Of a stretch of 64,000 bases of DNA, positions 28,429 through 36,494 are shown piece by piece (the stretch's first letter is position 1; every line of letters begins with the position of its first letter). Both the position numbers and the translations under genes were made by a program. The stretch spans positions 1 to 64,000 of the forward strand of contig CAZGKF010000011.1 in assembly GCA_964526475.1 (NCBI GenBank). The letters run 5' to 3'. This DNA is from CAYVTV01 sp964526475. GTDB taxonomy: Bacteria > Bacteroidota > Bacteroidia > Bacteroidales > GCA-2748055. The notes beneath the pieces were generated by a model, which made no database searches, was not told where the DNA came from, and saw only the letters and a list, made by a program, of their open reading frames with translations.

Positions 28429-28701
28429 TCAAACTACAACTTCAGTTTTTTTTAAACCAGGATTAGCCCATGCAATAATGATACCGGCGGTCATAAACAT
28501 GATAAGGCTGTAAATTGCAGGTGAGATAGCCATTATATCGTTATGAAGCAATGTGCTTGCAATAGTGATCCCAATAGCTGCAGCTTTTGGATACATGACT
28601 ACTCTTTTAAAATCATCAGGCACAAGCGAAAGCCCCATCCCAAGCATAATAATGGCCAGTGAGAGAGGGAGCATAATGTCGGTCAGATAATTGGTTTCCA
28701 T
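28429..28701 (-). pseudogene. Internally deleted bile acid:sodium symporter family gene
   Basis: The 90-residue frame joins two ends of a BASS-family transporter. Residues of about 8-42 (LPLSLAIIMLGMGLSLVPDD, FKRVVMYPKAA) match the family N-terminus. Residues of about 43-85 (ITIASTLLHNDIMAI, PAIYSLIMFMTAG) match its last membrane segments. About 200 residues of the usual 300 are absent, yet the frame is open. It is almost certainly not a working carrier; a small two-helix membrane product remains possible. Confidence 0.7.
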
Positions 28702-28760
28702 AAGGTGGATATTGATTTCGTAAATTTATAACAATTTCATAAAAAGACCTGTCAGGATTA

Positions 28761-29999
28761 TTATTTTTGTCTGGATATAGTAATAGCGTGATGAGCCATA
28801 AGTCTTATGGCATTGATCTTAATAAATCCTTCACTGTCCTGCTGATTAAACCCTCCTTCAATATCCATGCTGGAGAGATCCTGGTTATAAAGGGAACTTG
28901 GCGATTCCCTGCCATCTATCATTACATTTCCTTTATAAAGTGTAATATAAACTATACCATCAATAAGTTCCTGGCTTTTGTTTATGGCGGCCATTAAGAA
29001 TTCCATTTCAGGACTGAACCAGAATCCATTATAAACAAACTCAGCAAAAACCGGTGACAACATATTCCTTAGTCGCATAACCTCTCTGTCCATTGCTATA
29101 CCTTCAATATCCATATGTGCCTTAAGCAGTATTTCTGCTCCGGGAGTCTCGTAAACCCCTCTTGACTTAATTCCAACATATCTGTTTTCTACCATATCAA
29201 GCAAGCCTATACCATTTTCTGCCCCAAGCTGGTTTACATACCTGAATAACGCCAGTGGTTTTGTTTTTACTGTGTTATCGTCAGTGTTAACAATTTTTAC
29301 TGGTGTTCCATCCTTAAAATGAATGGCAATATGTGTTTCCTTATCAGGTGCATCCTGAGGTAATTTAATCCTTGAGATAATATCACGGCCGGCTTTAAAT
29401 TTTGGATCTTCCAGTATGCCAGCCTCGTGACTGATATGCATAAGGTTATCATCTTCGCTGTATGGCTTTTTTAATGTGGCTTTTACAGGAATTCCATTTT
29501 CTTTTGCATAATTTAGCAGATCTGTCCTCCCCTTGAATTGGTCAAGAAACTCCTTGTTTTTCCATGGAGCAAATACCTTTATTTTTGGGTTTAGTGCGTA
29601 ATACGTCAGCTCAAACCTTACCTGGTCATTTCCTTTCCCTGTGGCTCCATGAGAGACAATGCCCGCATTTTCGATCTTTGCTATCTCAATCTGCCTTTTG
29701 GCAATGATGGGTCTTGCAAGTGATGTACCCAGAAGATACCTGCCTTCGTAAACAGCATTAGCCTTAATTGCCGGAAAGATGTAATCTGATACAAACTCCG
29801 CCTTCAGATCTTCAATATAAACTTTTGAAGCACCAATAGTTAAAGCCTTTTCTCTTGCCCCGGTAAAATTATCATCCTGCCCAACATCAGCAATATATGC
29901 AACAACTTCATATCCTTTATCAATTAACCATTTCAGAATTACTGAAGTGTCTAGTCCCCCGCTGTAAGCAAGGACAATTTTTTTATCATTTTTATTCAT
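28761..29999 (-). CDS. argG: Argininosuccinate synthase
   Basis: This enzyme of about 412 residues joins citrulline and aspartate using ATP in arginine synthesis. It has the N-type ATP loop AYSGGLDTSV at about residue 10, and later GATGKGNDQVRFEL and the citrulline-binding region. I chose the ATG at 29999 (MNKNDKKIVLAYSGG). An ATG 45 bases further upstream lies inside the probable promoter and adds residues not seen in the family. The rest of the arginine pathway is not nearby. Confidence 0.95.
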   Translation of the reverse strand: MNKNDKKIVLAYSGGLDTSVILKWLIDKGYEVVAYIADVGQDDNFTGAREKALTIGASKVYIEDLKAEFVSDYIFPAIKANAVYEGRYLLGTSLARPIIAKRQIEIAKIENAGIVSHGATGKGNDQVRFELTYYALNPKIKVFAPWKNKEFLDQFKGRTDLLNYAKENGIPVKATLKKPYSEDDNLMHISHEAGILEDPKFKAGRDIISRIKLPQDAPDKETHIAIHFKDGTPVKIVNTDDNTVKTKPLALFRYVNQLGAENGIGLLDMVENRYVGIKSRGVYETPGAEILLKAHMDIEGIAMDREVMRLRNMLSPVFAEFVYNGFWFSPEMEFLMAAINKSQELIDGIVYITLYKGNVMIDGRESPSSLYNQDLSSMDIEGGFNQQDSEGFIKINAIRLMAHHAITISRQK

Positions 30000-30041
30000 G
30001 ATCATAATAAATATTTTACGTATAAATATACAGTTAGGATG

Positions 30042-30049
30042 CAAATATA
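30042..30049 (-). promoter_or_regulatory. Candidate -7 element for argG
   Basis: On the minus strand this reads TATATTTG, an exact TAnnTTTG. It lies 43 bases upstream of the chosen argG start and overlaps the longer alternative start, which supports the shorter one. Confidence 0.45.
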
Positions 30050-30180
30050 TGCAAAAAATTTATCAGATTATTAGTTACTGTATTTATTTTAACATATAAT
30101 AATCTTTAAAAAGATATTTTTTCACTGTTATACGGTAAAATATCAAAACGATAATAAAACTAATATTTGACTTCTTTCAA

Positions 30181-30244
30181 AAAAATATTGCTTTAAAGGT
30201 TCTTTTTCATTTTTCAACAAGTTGTGCATCTGTGAAACTTTAAT
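30181..30244. repeat. Dispersed 64-bp intergenic repeat, copy B
   Basis: This is a direct-orientation partner of 21551-21614 with seven substitutions over 64 bases. It sits between the divergent argG and TPR genes and includes the shared cores AACAAGTTG and GAAACTTTAAT. Confidence 0.6.
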
Positions 30245-30290
30245 TATTTATTTACTGCCATATATTCATGTTATTTTGCATGGTTTGATT

Positions 30291-30321
30291 TTTGAGAACT
30301 GTTTATTTTCATCTACTTTTG
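30291..30321 (+). promoter_or_regulatory. Strong candidate promoter for the TPR gene
   Basis: TTTG at 30291-30294 is followed after 19 bases by TACTTTTG at 30314-30321, a near-ideal Bacteroidota promoter. The ATG at 30339 follows 18 bases later, which rules out the longer frame beginning at 30222. Confidence 0.6.
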
Positions 30322-30338
30322 AATGCAGGTATATAATT

Positions 30339-32552
30339 ATGAAAGATCAGGAAATAAATGTAAGATATGCTCAAATTTACAGCTACATAACTGCCAGAAA
30401 GCTGAAACCAGCGTTTGGCCTGATTGGAAAACTCATTTCGGAGAACGGTCTGGGAATATACTCTGACGAATACCGGAACCTTGAGGAGACTTATCATTAT
30501 ATGCTGAAATACACCGTGGAGGGCATTAATGATCCTGAGCGACAAAAAATTTACCGGAAACTTATTGTTTCAGTTTTTGATTTGGCCGACAAAGTGAACG
30601 AAGCAATACGACTCAGGTTTTCACAAACCGTAGAGTATGAAAAGAAAAGAAGTTTTAAGGATTCGGATATTGCAAACTTTGGAGCTTACCTGAAAGAACT
30701 GGAAAATTATTTCCTTCAGAACGAGGCATCAGGACAGGCTGACGAATCCTCTTCTGAGAACGGGCTTAAAGTATTTCTGCAAAATATCAGAAGATTGTTC
30801 TACTACATTTGGTTTAGAGATATTTTTACATCCGAAGAAACGAAAAAATTGTATAAATTTTTATTGAAGGCAGAAGTGCCGGTGCCATTTAAATCGTTTT
30901 TGCTTACGGCTTTTATGCTTAGTCTTCAGCGTTATTTCGACAAAGAAAAATTCATTATTTTATTTGATGCTCTCGGTTCTCAGGAGGCTGAAATTAATCA
31001 AAGGGCTTTGGTGGGTTTGCTTATCAACCTTTATAAGTACGATGCCAGAATGCCTTTTTACTCTGACCTCACCGGCAGATTGAAGATATTAAACGAAAAT
31101 AATGACTTCAAACGCAGCCTGGAACGAATCATCCTTCAATTTATCAGAAGCAAAGAGACAGAAAAACTTCAACAGCGGATCAGGGACGAATTTCTTCCGG
31201 AGATGATAAAAATTAGCCCAAATCTGAGAAACAAAATCAATCTTGACAGTCTGATGGCTGAGGGGTTTTCGGAAGACAAAAACCCCGATTGGGAGGAAAT
31301 TTTGAAAGATTCGCCCGGTTTACTTAGTAAGATAGAAGAATTTTCAGAGTTACAGATGAAGGGAGATGATGTGTTTATGGGGTCGTTTGCTATGCTGAAA
31401 TCTTACCCTTTTTTCGGTGAATTAAGCAACTGGTTCATCCCTTTTTTTCCTGAAAATCCCGAAATTACTGATTTGCTGGATAAAACAGAGGAAGCTGCCG
31501 GGCGAGTGATACAAGCTATTGACCTGGTGCCCCTTTTATGCAATTCCGATAAATATTCATTTTGTTTAAGCATTCAGAAACTACCGAAAGAGAACCTTGA
31601 GTTTATGACACAGGCAATGAAAGCGGAGATGGAACAATTAAAAGAGGTCAGGGATGATGAAGAATTACTCGATCCCGGGCGTAAAGCAGAGTTTGTTTCC
31701 AATCAATATATTCAGGATCTGTACCGGTTTTATAAATTATTCCCCCGGAAAGGTGATTTCGAGGATATTTTCAACTGGCGGTTAGATTTTCATAACAAAC
31801 TTACTCTGGGGAATATACTGAAAGAAGACCCGAAGGTACTGAGGAATATTGCAGAATATTATTTTGCCAGGAACGATCTTGGAGAAGCAGCAGAAATTTT
31901 CAGTTACCTCCTGGAACAGGGCAAAAATGGTGAATTATACCAGAAGAAAGCATATTGCCATCAAAAAATGGGTGAGTTCGAAGATGCACTTGATAATTAC
32001 CTGAAAGCAGAATTATATGAAGTGAACCGGTTATGGAATCATAAAAAAATTGCCCTTTGTTACCGCAACCTAAAACAGCCGGACAAAGCACTTGAGTACT
32101 ATCGGGCGGTTGAAAAACTCGAACCTGAGAATCTGAGCAATCATTTAAACATCGGGCATTGTCTTCTGGAATTGAGAGAATTCGATGAAGCTTTGAAATG
32201 CTATTTTAAGGTGGAGTACCTGGAACAAGGCAATAAAAAGGTCTGGCGTCCTATTGCATGGTGCTCATTTCTGACCGGTAAAAAGAAGCAGGCCGAAAAA
32301 TATTTCCAGAAGCTGATAGAAGACGAACCCGGCAAGCACGATTTCATGAATATGGGCCATGTGCAGTGGAGTCTCGGAAACCGGAGGACCGCACTTGAAT
32401 ACTATAGGAAATCCATTTCCACTAACGGCTTTTCGGAAACGGAGTTTTCGGAAGTTTTCGAAGATGACCTGCCTCACCTTCTCAGACAAGGTATCGACCG
32501 CGATGATGTGCCGATCATGCTGGATCAGTTGAGGTATTTTCTGGAGGGGTAA
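30339..32552 (+). CDS. TPR-repeat protein
   Basis: This protein of about 737 residues is largely alpha-helical and has no signal peptide. The first 500 residues match no domain I can name. Residues of about 530-690 contain four to five tetratricopeptide repeats (for example YQKKAYCHQKMGEFEDALDN and HLNIGHCLLELREFDEALKC). Similar large TPR proteins are known in Bacteroidota without an assigned function; protein scaffolding is likely. I chose the start at 30339 because of the promoter at 30291-30321. Confidence 0.78.
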   Translation: MKDQEINVRYAQIYSYITARKLKPAFGLIGKLISENGLGIYSDEYRNLEETYHYMLKYTVEGINDPERQKIYRKLIVSVFDLADKVNEAIRLRFSQTVEYEKKRSFKDSDIANFGAYLKELENYFLQNEASGQADESSSENGLKVFLQNIRRLFYYIWFRDIFTSEETKKLYKFLLKAEVPVPFKSFLLTAFMLSLQRYFDKEKFIILFDALGSQEAEINQRALVGLLINLYKYDARMPFYSDLTGRLKILNENNDFKRSLERIILQFIRSKETEKLQQRIRDEFLPEMIKISPNLRNKINLDSLMAEGFSEDKNPDWEEILKDSPGLLSKIEEFSELQMKGDDVFMGSFAMLKSYPFFGELSNWFIPFFPENPEITDLLDKTEEAAGRVIQAIDLVPLLCNSDKYSFCLSIQKLPKENLEFMTQAMKAEMEQLKEVRDDEELLDPGRKAEFVSNQYIQDLYRFYKLFPRKGDFEDIFNWRLDFHNKLTLGNILKEDPKVLRNIAEYYFARNDLGEAAEIFSYLLEQGKNGELYQKKAYCHQKMGEFEDALDNYLKAELYEVNRLWNHKKIALCYRNLKQPDKALEYYRAVEKLEPENLSNHLNIGHCLLELREFDEALKCYFKVEYLEQGNKKVWRPIAWCSFLTGKKKQAEKYFQKLIEDEPGKHDFMNMGHVQWSLGNRRTALEYYRKSISTNGFSETEFSEVFEDDLPHLLRQGIDRDDVPIMLDQLRYFLEG

Positions 32553-32659
32553 ACCTTTTGCTCAGCAAAAACCTGACTTCCTTTTATTCATGTTAATTCT
32601 TTCACAGTTCACTGAAACAAATTAAGAATTATAGTTTTAAGAAGACTCCCATAATTCCT

Positions 32660-33211
32660 CTAAGCCAATAAATTATTTACCTCGTTCTTATCGAAATATT
32701 CAGGATTAAATTCTTCTCCCAGCCATTCAATATAATTCTCATACTCCCCATGTTCAGGATCCCGTACAATTTCCAGCATATCTGAATAACCCCATATTCC
32801 GCCACAATCTTCCGGAGGACAACCCATTTCGCCATCAGTACAAACAGGGTATTTTATTTTATCATCGGAGAAAAGGATTTTTTCCAGAAATATGGTATGC
32901 ATCCAGCCATCACCAAAGTCATATTCGTAAAGAATTCTTTCCTTCTCTTTGGCTAAAAGATCGGAAATCTTCATGTTTTTGTAATCAACATTATTCAGTT
33001 CATTCCAGAAATCATCATCAGCCATTCTGACCGTATAAAAAGTATTGTCTTTAATAAACTGATGCAAATGGGAATTTTCCCATCCCATAGTAGTCTGGAT
33101 AATCTGATGAAAATCTGATAATTTAACATCCGGTGAGATTAATATCCTTCTCCAAATATTGGGTTTAGATCCGTTTAAAGATATTTTTATCTGGTAAATC
33201 TTTTTATTCAT
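32660..33211 (-). CDS. Plasmid pRiA4b ORF-3 family protein
   Basis: This protein of about 183 residues is in the IS1096/pRiA4b ORF-3-like family: YQIKISLNGSKPNIWRRILI at the start, DFHQIIQTTMGWENSHLHQF, YEYDFGDGWMH and CPPEDCGGIWGY near the end. The two conserved Cys and the His suggest a metal site. The family is widespread in mobile and chromosomal settings and its function is unknown. I chose the inner ATG (MNKKIYQIK) because the 22 residues before it are not conserved in style. Confidence 0.85.
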   Translation of the reverse strand: MNKKIYQIKISLNGSKPNIWRRILISPDVKLSDFHQIIQTTMGWENSHLHQFIKDNTFYTVRMADDDFWNELNNVDYKNMKISDLLAKEKERILYEYDFGDGWMHTIFLEKILFSDDKIKYPVCTDGEMGCPPEDCGGIWGYSDMLEIVRDPEHGEYENYIEWLGEEFNPEYFDKNEVNNLLA

Positions 33212-33488
33212 ATTTTTTTTAATGTTTATAAAGTAGTTCAAATATAGCTTTTTGAGGGAAATAATCATAATTCCCATTTAATTAATAATCTCTGCTTAGA
33301 CCAAATAATCATTTCTGCAATACCAAAATAATTTTTCCTTATTTCAACTTTTTTATTCTATAATAAGCGATTGGAGTTTATTATTGTAAATAAAAGATAC
33401 AGTTGTAACAATAATTTAAGTAACAAATCATTAAGGTGTTTTATGGTACTGATAAATATCAGAAAGTTGATAGTTATAATAAATCTGA

Positions 33489-34331
33489 TCAGGAAATCTC
33501 ACTGAATTTTTTCCAGAAGAGGGAATAATTATTTTCTTTCCCCGATGCCAGTCTGGTGATGCTATCCCTGACTTCATCCATTGGGAAATCCTCAGAATGT
33601 TTTTCTGCCCAGTTAGCCCAGTTAGCTAAAAATATTTTTTTCCCTTCCAAAGTAGTTTCTATTAAATGGTCGGAGTAAATAGTTATTTCTGCGGCCGGAA
33701 AATTTCTGATATCGTCAGGCATATATATTCCTATTGCCTTAATCTCTGACAACAACTGGTTGGCATGGAAGAAATTATTAGCATGAAATACCGGAAGGTC
33801 AACAGCCGGAATGAATTTTTGTCCCATTCCTTCGGGAAATATTTCATCGAATGAAAAAACTTTTATAACATCCGAAAGCAAAAGACTATCTTTTTTTGAC
33901 GAGCGGAATGAATCGCCTGCAGATGCCAGGATCTTAATGCATTGATCGATGCCTGCAAATCCCCTGATTGCCAACTCATGCTTCAGGGCAACAGCAAGGA
34001 TTATATTACAGGACTCTACAAATAATTTGAAAGCCATACTACTCATTTCAGGCAGATTATTTTCAATGTAAAGAGGAGAGAAAATATAAATACGGTCGGA
34101 TAATATCCTGATCTCAGGCTCTATGATTTTAAGACCAAGGTTGTATTTCTGCAAGCTTGAAAAATAAAATTCTTTAGCCAGCTCATTGAAAAACGATTGC
34201 AATTCGTGGAATTTATCGAGTTCCAGAAAATAATTATAATTCATGATCTCAATAACACCTGTCAGGGCTGAGCGGGGGGTGAGATTTTCGTCTTTTATAT
34301 TTTCTTCATTGGAAAAATAGGGATCAGGCAT
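33489..34331 (-). CDS. Hypothetical protein, possible degenerate nucleotide-cyclase fold
   Basis: I do not recognise this 280-residue protein with certainty. The order of its segments recalls a class III cyclase-like fold: an opening helix-rich part, then ILSDRIYIFSP (compare FSD-type strands), then AVALKHELAIRGFAGIDQC (compare RGaIa.G turns in cyclase-like hypothetical proteins). The metal aspartates are not clearly conserved, so it would be inactive or act as a sensor. No signal peptide is present. It stands alone between the pRiA4b ORF-3 gene and the transposase region. Confidence 0.4.
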   Translation of the reverse strand: MPDPYFSNEENIKDENLTPRSALTGVIEIMNYNYFLELDKFHELQSFFNELAKEFYFSSLQKYNLGLKIIEPEIRILSDRIYIFSPLYIENNLPEMSSMAFKLFVESCNIILAVALKHELAIRGFAGIDQCIKILASAGDSFRSSKKDSLLLSDVIKVFSFDEIFPEGMGQKFIPAVDLPVFHANNFFHANQLLSEIKAIGIYMPDDIRNFPAAEITIYSDHLIETTLEGKKIFLANWANWAEKHSEDFPMDEVRDSITRLASGKENNYSLFWKKFSEIS

Positions 34332-34555
34332 TTTTTAATATTTTATTTGAAAATTTATACGTTAGAAATACTTTTTTGTTACACAGTATCTATGAGGCAT
34401 TGGAAAATCCTTTTCACATTATGACATTGAAATCAGTAACCATGAAGTTGAGGAGAAGATCAAGAAAATAGTAATCGGAGAGTTTGTATGGTATTTTTCA
34501 TTCTGAAAATGTTTAGAATGAAAAAAGATCTCAATCCTGATTTTTTATATGTTGT

Positions 34556-35209
34556 TCATTCATGGAATTTGTTTTTATCCCAACGGGCAGGATTATTAAT
34601 GATGTAATTCCGTATTTTGAAAAATTCGGCAGGATTACGAATGATATGTTCGTAAAACCGTGATTGCCATGCAAAATCATTATACCCCAATTTTTTCGCC
34701 TGTGTTGTTACCGATGATTTAATACCACGAATAATGGATGCCAGATTTTTTGAGTGCGGCCTGAATTGATTGCCGGGGGTATTAATGGTATTGGTGGTAT
34801 TGGTAGAGACGCAATGCATTGCGTCTGTACGATCCCCATCCCCATCCCGATCCCCATCCCCATCCCGATCCCGATCCCCATCCCGATCCCGGTCCCGATT
34901 TCCCATTCTCCTGTTCGAATTGTATTGATTTTCACCAATAATTATTATTCCGTGAATATGATTTGGCATTACCAAAAATGCGTCCAATTCTAAATTAATA
35001 TCAGGTCGCAATTCAGGTGTTTTAATCCATTGCTGTTCTACAATTTCCCCGATTTCGGTTAATCGCATTTCGCCATTGGCAACATCCCCAAAAAAATGTT
35101 CTCTGTTTAAGGTGCAAATGGTAATAAAATATGCACCATTGCTCCCATAATCCCAGGTTTGCAATCGCGCAGACGGTATCCGGTATTTATTATTAAATTT
35201 TTCGGTCAT
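34556..35209 (-). CDS. REP-associated tyrosine transposase (IS200-like Y1 superfamily)
   Basis: This is a RAYT-type HUH nuclease of about 217 residues. Landmarks are RIPSARLQTWDYG and YFITICTLNREHFFGD at the start, the HUH motif in LVMPNHIHGIIII, and the catalytic Tyr in WQSRFYEHIIRNPAEF near the C-terminus. Unusually, between HUH and Tyr it carries an RD/GD dipeptide tract encoded by a hexamer repeat and a segment encoded by a perfect palindrome. The same frame is open upstream into a type I methylase remnant. I place the transposase start at the internal ATG 35209. Activity is plausible, since all catalytic residues are present. Confidence 0.8.
   Translation of the reverse strand: MTEKFNNKYRIPSARLQTWDYGSNGAYFITICTLNREHFFGDVANGEMRLTEIGEIVEQQWIKTPELRPDINLELDAFLVMPNHIHGIIIIGENQYNSNRRMGNRDRDRDGDRDRDGDGDRDGDGDRTDAMHCVSTNTTNTINTPGNQFRPHSKNLASIIRGIKSSVTTQAKKLGYNDFAWQSRFYEHIIRNPAEFFKIRNYIINNPARWDKNKFHE
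34803..34830. repeat. REP-like palindrome inside the transposase gene
   Basis: AGACGCAATGCATTGCGTCT at 34807-34826 is a perfect 20-base palindrome. Flanking bases extend it to 28 with one mismatched pair. Sequences of this type are scattered through genomes that carry RAYT transposases; here it lies within the transposase coding region and reads TDAMHCVSTN in the protein. Confidence 0.8.
34831..34896. repeat. Hexanucleotide repeat, 11 units
   Basis: Eleven units of the form (G/C)ATCCC, one of them GGTCCC, follow the palindrome directly. The minus strand encodes alternating Arg-Asp and Gly-Asp pairs in the transposase. Such a tract is prone to length change, and every change keeps the reading frame. 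Confidence 0.9.
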
Positions 35210-35416
35210 CGCTAGTTTTTCCAGCGTTTCTTCTTTTATGGCTTCCAGATATTCCTGTCCCGTAAAAGTATCTTCAGAAATATTTAGATAGAGTATCTTG
35301 TCTGCCTTCGGTATCTCATTGGCGTAGATTTCAATTTTCTCCGACAGGTACTTATAAAAAATAAATCCGAGAATGTAATCTCTGAATTCATCGGGATCCA
35401 TTTTACCACGGAGGGT
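35210..35416 (-). pseudogene. N-terminal remnant of type I restriction methylase HsdM
   Basis: Reading from 35401, the first roughly 64 residues (MDPDEFRDYILGFIFYKYLS, then EKIEIYAN) match the helical N-terminal domain of HsdM. The match extends a few codons upstream of the ATG (YTLRGK), where a stop interrupts it. The methyltransferase domain is missing and the frame runs directly into the RAYT transposase. I infer insertion into, or deletion of, an hsdM gene. No hsdS or hsdR is seen in the window. Confidence 0.65.
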
Positions 35417-35483
35417 ATATCAACCTCAACCATAACAACCTCTTAATGAAAGAACCAAAAAGGGGTACAATTAAGGGGTACAA

Positions 35484-35524
35484 AAAAATAAAAACCCCTC
35501 ATTCACAATTGAATAAGGGGAGTT
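35484..35524 (-). terminator. Strong intrinsic terminator after tRNA-Arg
   Basis: The stem is CCCCT-x-ATTC at 35495-35504 against GAAT-x-AGGGG at 35511-35520 with a six-base loop. On the minus strand it is followed by a long T tract. It fits the end of the tRNA-Arg transcript and, with T after it on the plus strand too, may work in both directions. Confidence 0.7.
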
Positions 35525-35599
35525 TTAATAGGCCACGCTCCCACGGAAAAATAATATCAGCGTGAGATGCCCCTCACTCCCACTCTCACTCTGTTTCAG

Positions 35600-35671
35600 T
35601 AGCCCCACCAGGAATCGAACCTGGATTTACGGTTTAGGAAACCGCCGTTCTATCCATTGAACTATAGGGCC
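35600..35671 (-). tRNA. tRNA-Arg (CCT)
   Basis: The reverse strand folds into a 72-base cloverleaf. The acceptor GGCCCTA pairs with TGGGGCT (two G-T pairs), the anticodon loop TTCCTAA gives CCT, and the T loop is GTTCGAT. CCA is not encoded. The methylase remnant and transposase downstream suggest that this tRNA once served as, or lies beside, an insertion hot spot; I found no duplicated tRNA end (att copy) in the window. Confidence 0.94.
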
Positions 35672-35690
35672 AATTATTTAGCAATCATTT

Positions 35691-35760
35691 TGCATCCGCC
35701 GTACATCTTCGCTAAAACTTCGGTGTACACGTAAGATTCAGCGAAGCTGGATGCACTGAA
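35691..35760. repeat. Imperfect intergenic palindrome
   Basis: GCATCC and TTCGCT in the left part (from 35692) pair with AGCGAA and GGATGC in the right part (to about 35756) around a G+C-richer core. It looks like a dispersed Bacteroidota intergenic hairpin element. The remaining space up to 35942 shows nothing else. Confidence 0.4.
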
Positions 35761-35942
35761 CTACAGAACAAAAAAATTCCCGCAAATATAATCCTTTTTC
35801 GGCTTTATCGCAAAGTTTAAAGAATCATGTTGATGTCTGTGTCTTAGTTTCTTTTTCAACATGTTTGCATATCTTTTTTTTATTCATTCTTGATAATTCC
35901 TCAGAAAAGTGTGAACTTCATGCCCTGATATAATTATTGCAC

Positions 35943-36479
35943 ATGAGCTATCTGGATATTATTCTTGCCATACCTTTACTTTGGGCATTTTACAGGGGAT
36001 TTTCCAAAGGTTTTGTTATTGCCGCAGCAGGTCTTGTGGCTCTTATTCTGGGGATTTATGGAGCCATCCATTTTTCAGGCATCACGGTATCTTTCTTATT
36101 GAATCATATGGAGAAGGACCCAAAAACTATAAGACTTATTGCTTTTGCAATTACCTTTATTGCAATAGTTTTAGCCGTTCACCTGATTGCGCGGCTTACT
36201 GATTCATTGGTCAGGGCTGTGGCCCTTGGTTTTGTCAACCGCATTGCCGGACTGGTTTTTAATGGTTTTAAAATGGCATTTATTATTAGTGTAATTATTG
36301 GTGTAATGCATTTTTTTGATCCGCGCTCAACAATTATTACTGATAATGATAAAAAGGAATCATTTCTGTATCATCCTTTATCAATTTTGGCACCTATGGT
36401 TTTCCCTTACCTGAGATTTGATAATTTTAAACCTGTTATTCCTGCGAAAAAGGCAGAACCGGTTTACAGGGAAACATAA
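35943..36479 (+). CDS. CvpA-family membrane protein
   Basis: This 178-residue protein has four to five membrane segments and begins MSYLDIILAIPLLWAFYRGF, the CvpA-family opening (colicin V production protein). The family is an inner-membrane group linked to envelope stress and bile resistance; the molecular role is unknown. I chose ATG 35943 over a TTG two codons earlier. It precedes zwf by 15 bases. Confidence 0.85.
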   Translation: MSYLDIILAIPLLWAFYRGFSKGFVIAAAGLVALILGIYGAIHFSGITVSFLLNHMEKDPKTIRLIAFAITFIAIVLAVHLIARLTDSLVRAVALGFVNRIAGLVFNGFKMAFIISVIIGVMHFFDPRSTIITDNDKKESFLYHPLSILAPMVFPYLRFDNFKPVIPAKKAEPVYRET

Positions 36480-36494
36480 TTTAAACATTAAAAA

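Noticed and set aside
30222..30338. Longer N-terminus for the TPR protein
   Set aside because: The added codons contain a near-ideal promoter and part of the dispersed repeat, so they are unlikely to be translated.
34831..34896. Possible CRISPR-like array
   Set aside because: Units are six bases long with no spacers, and they lie within a coding sequence. No cas genes are present in the window.
34754..34993. Plus-strand frame coding an Ile-Pro repeat protein
   Set aside because: It is the mirror of the hexamer tract inside the transposase gene on the other strand. Its composition is fully explained by that repeat.
35461..35580. Short frame with a repeated GGGGTACAA unit near tRNA-Arg, possible integrase remnant
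   Set aside because: Only about 38 codons, no tyrosine-recombinase motif, and no duplicated tRNA end was found. The terminator explains the main structure.
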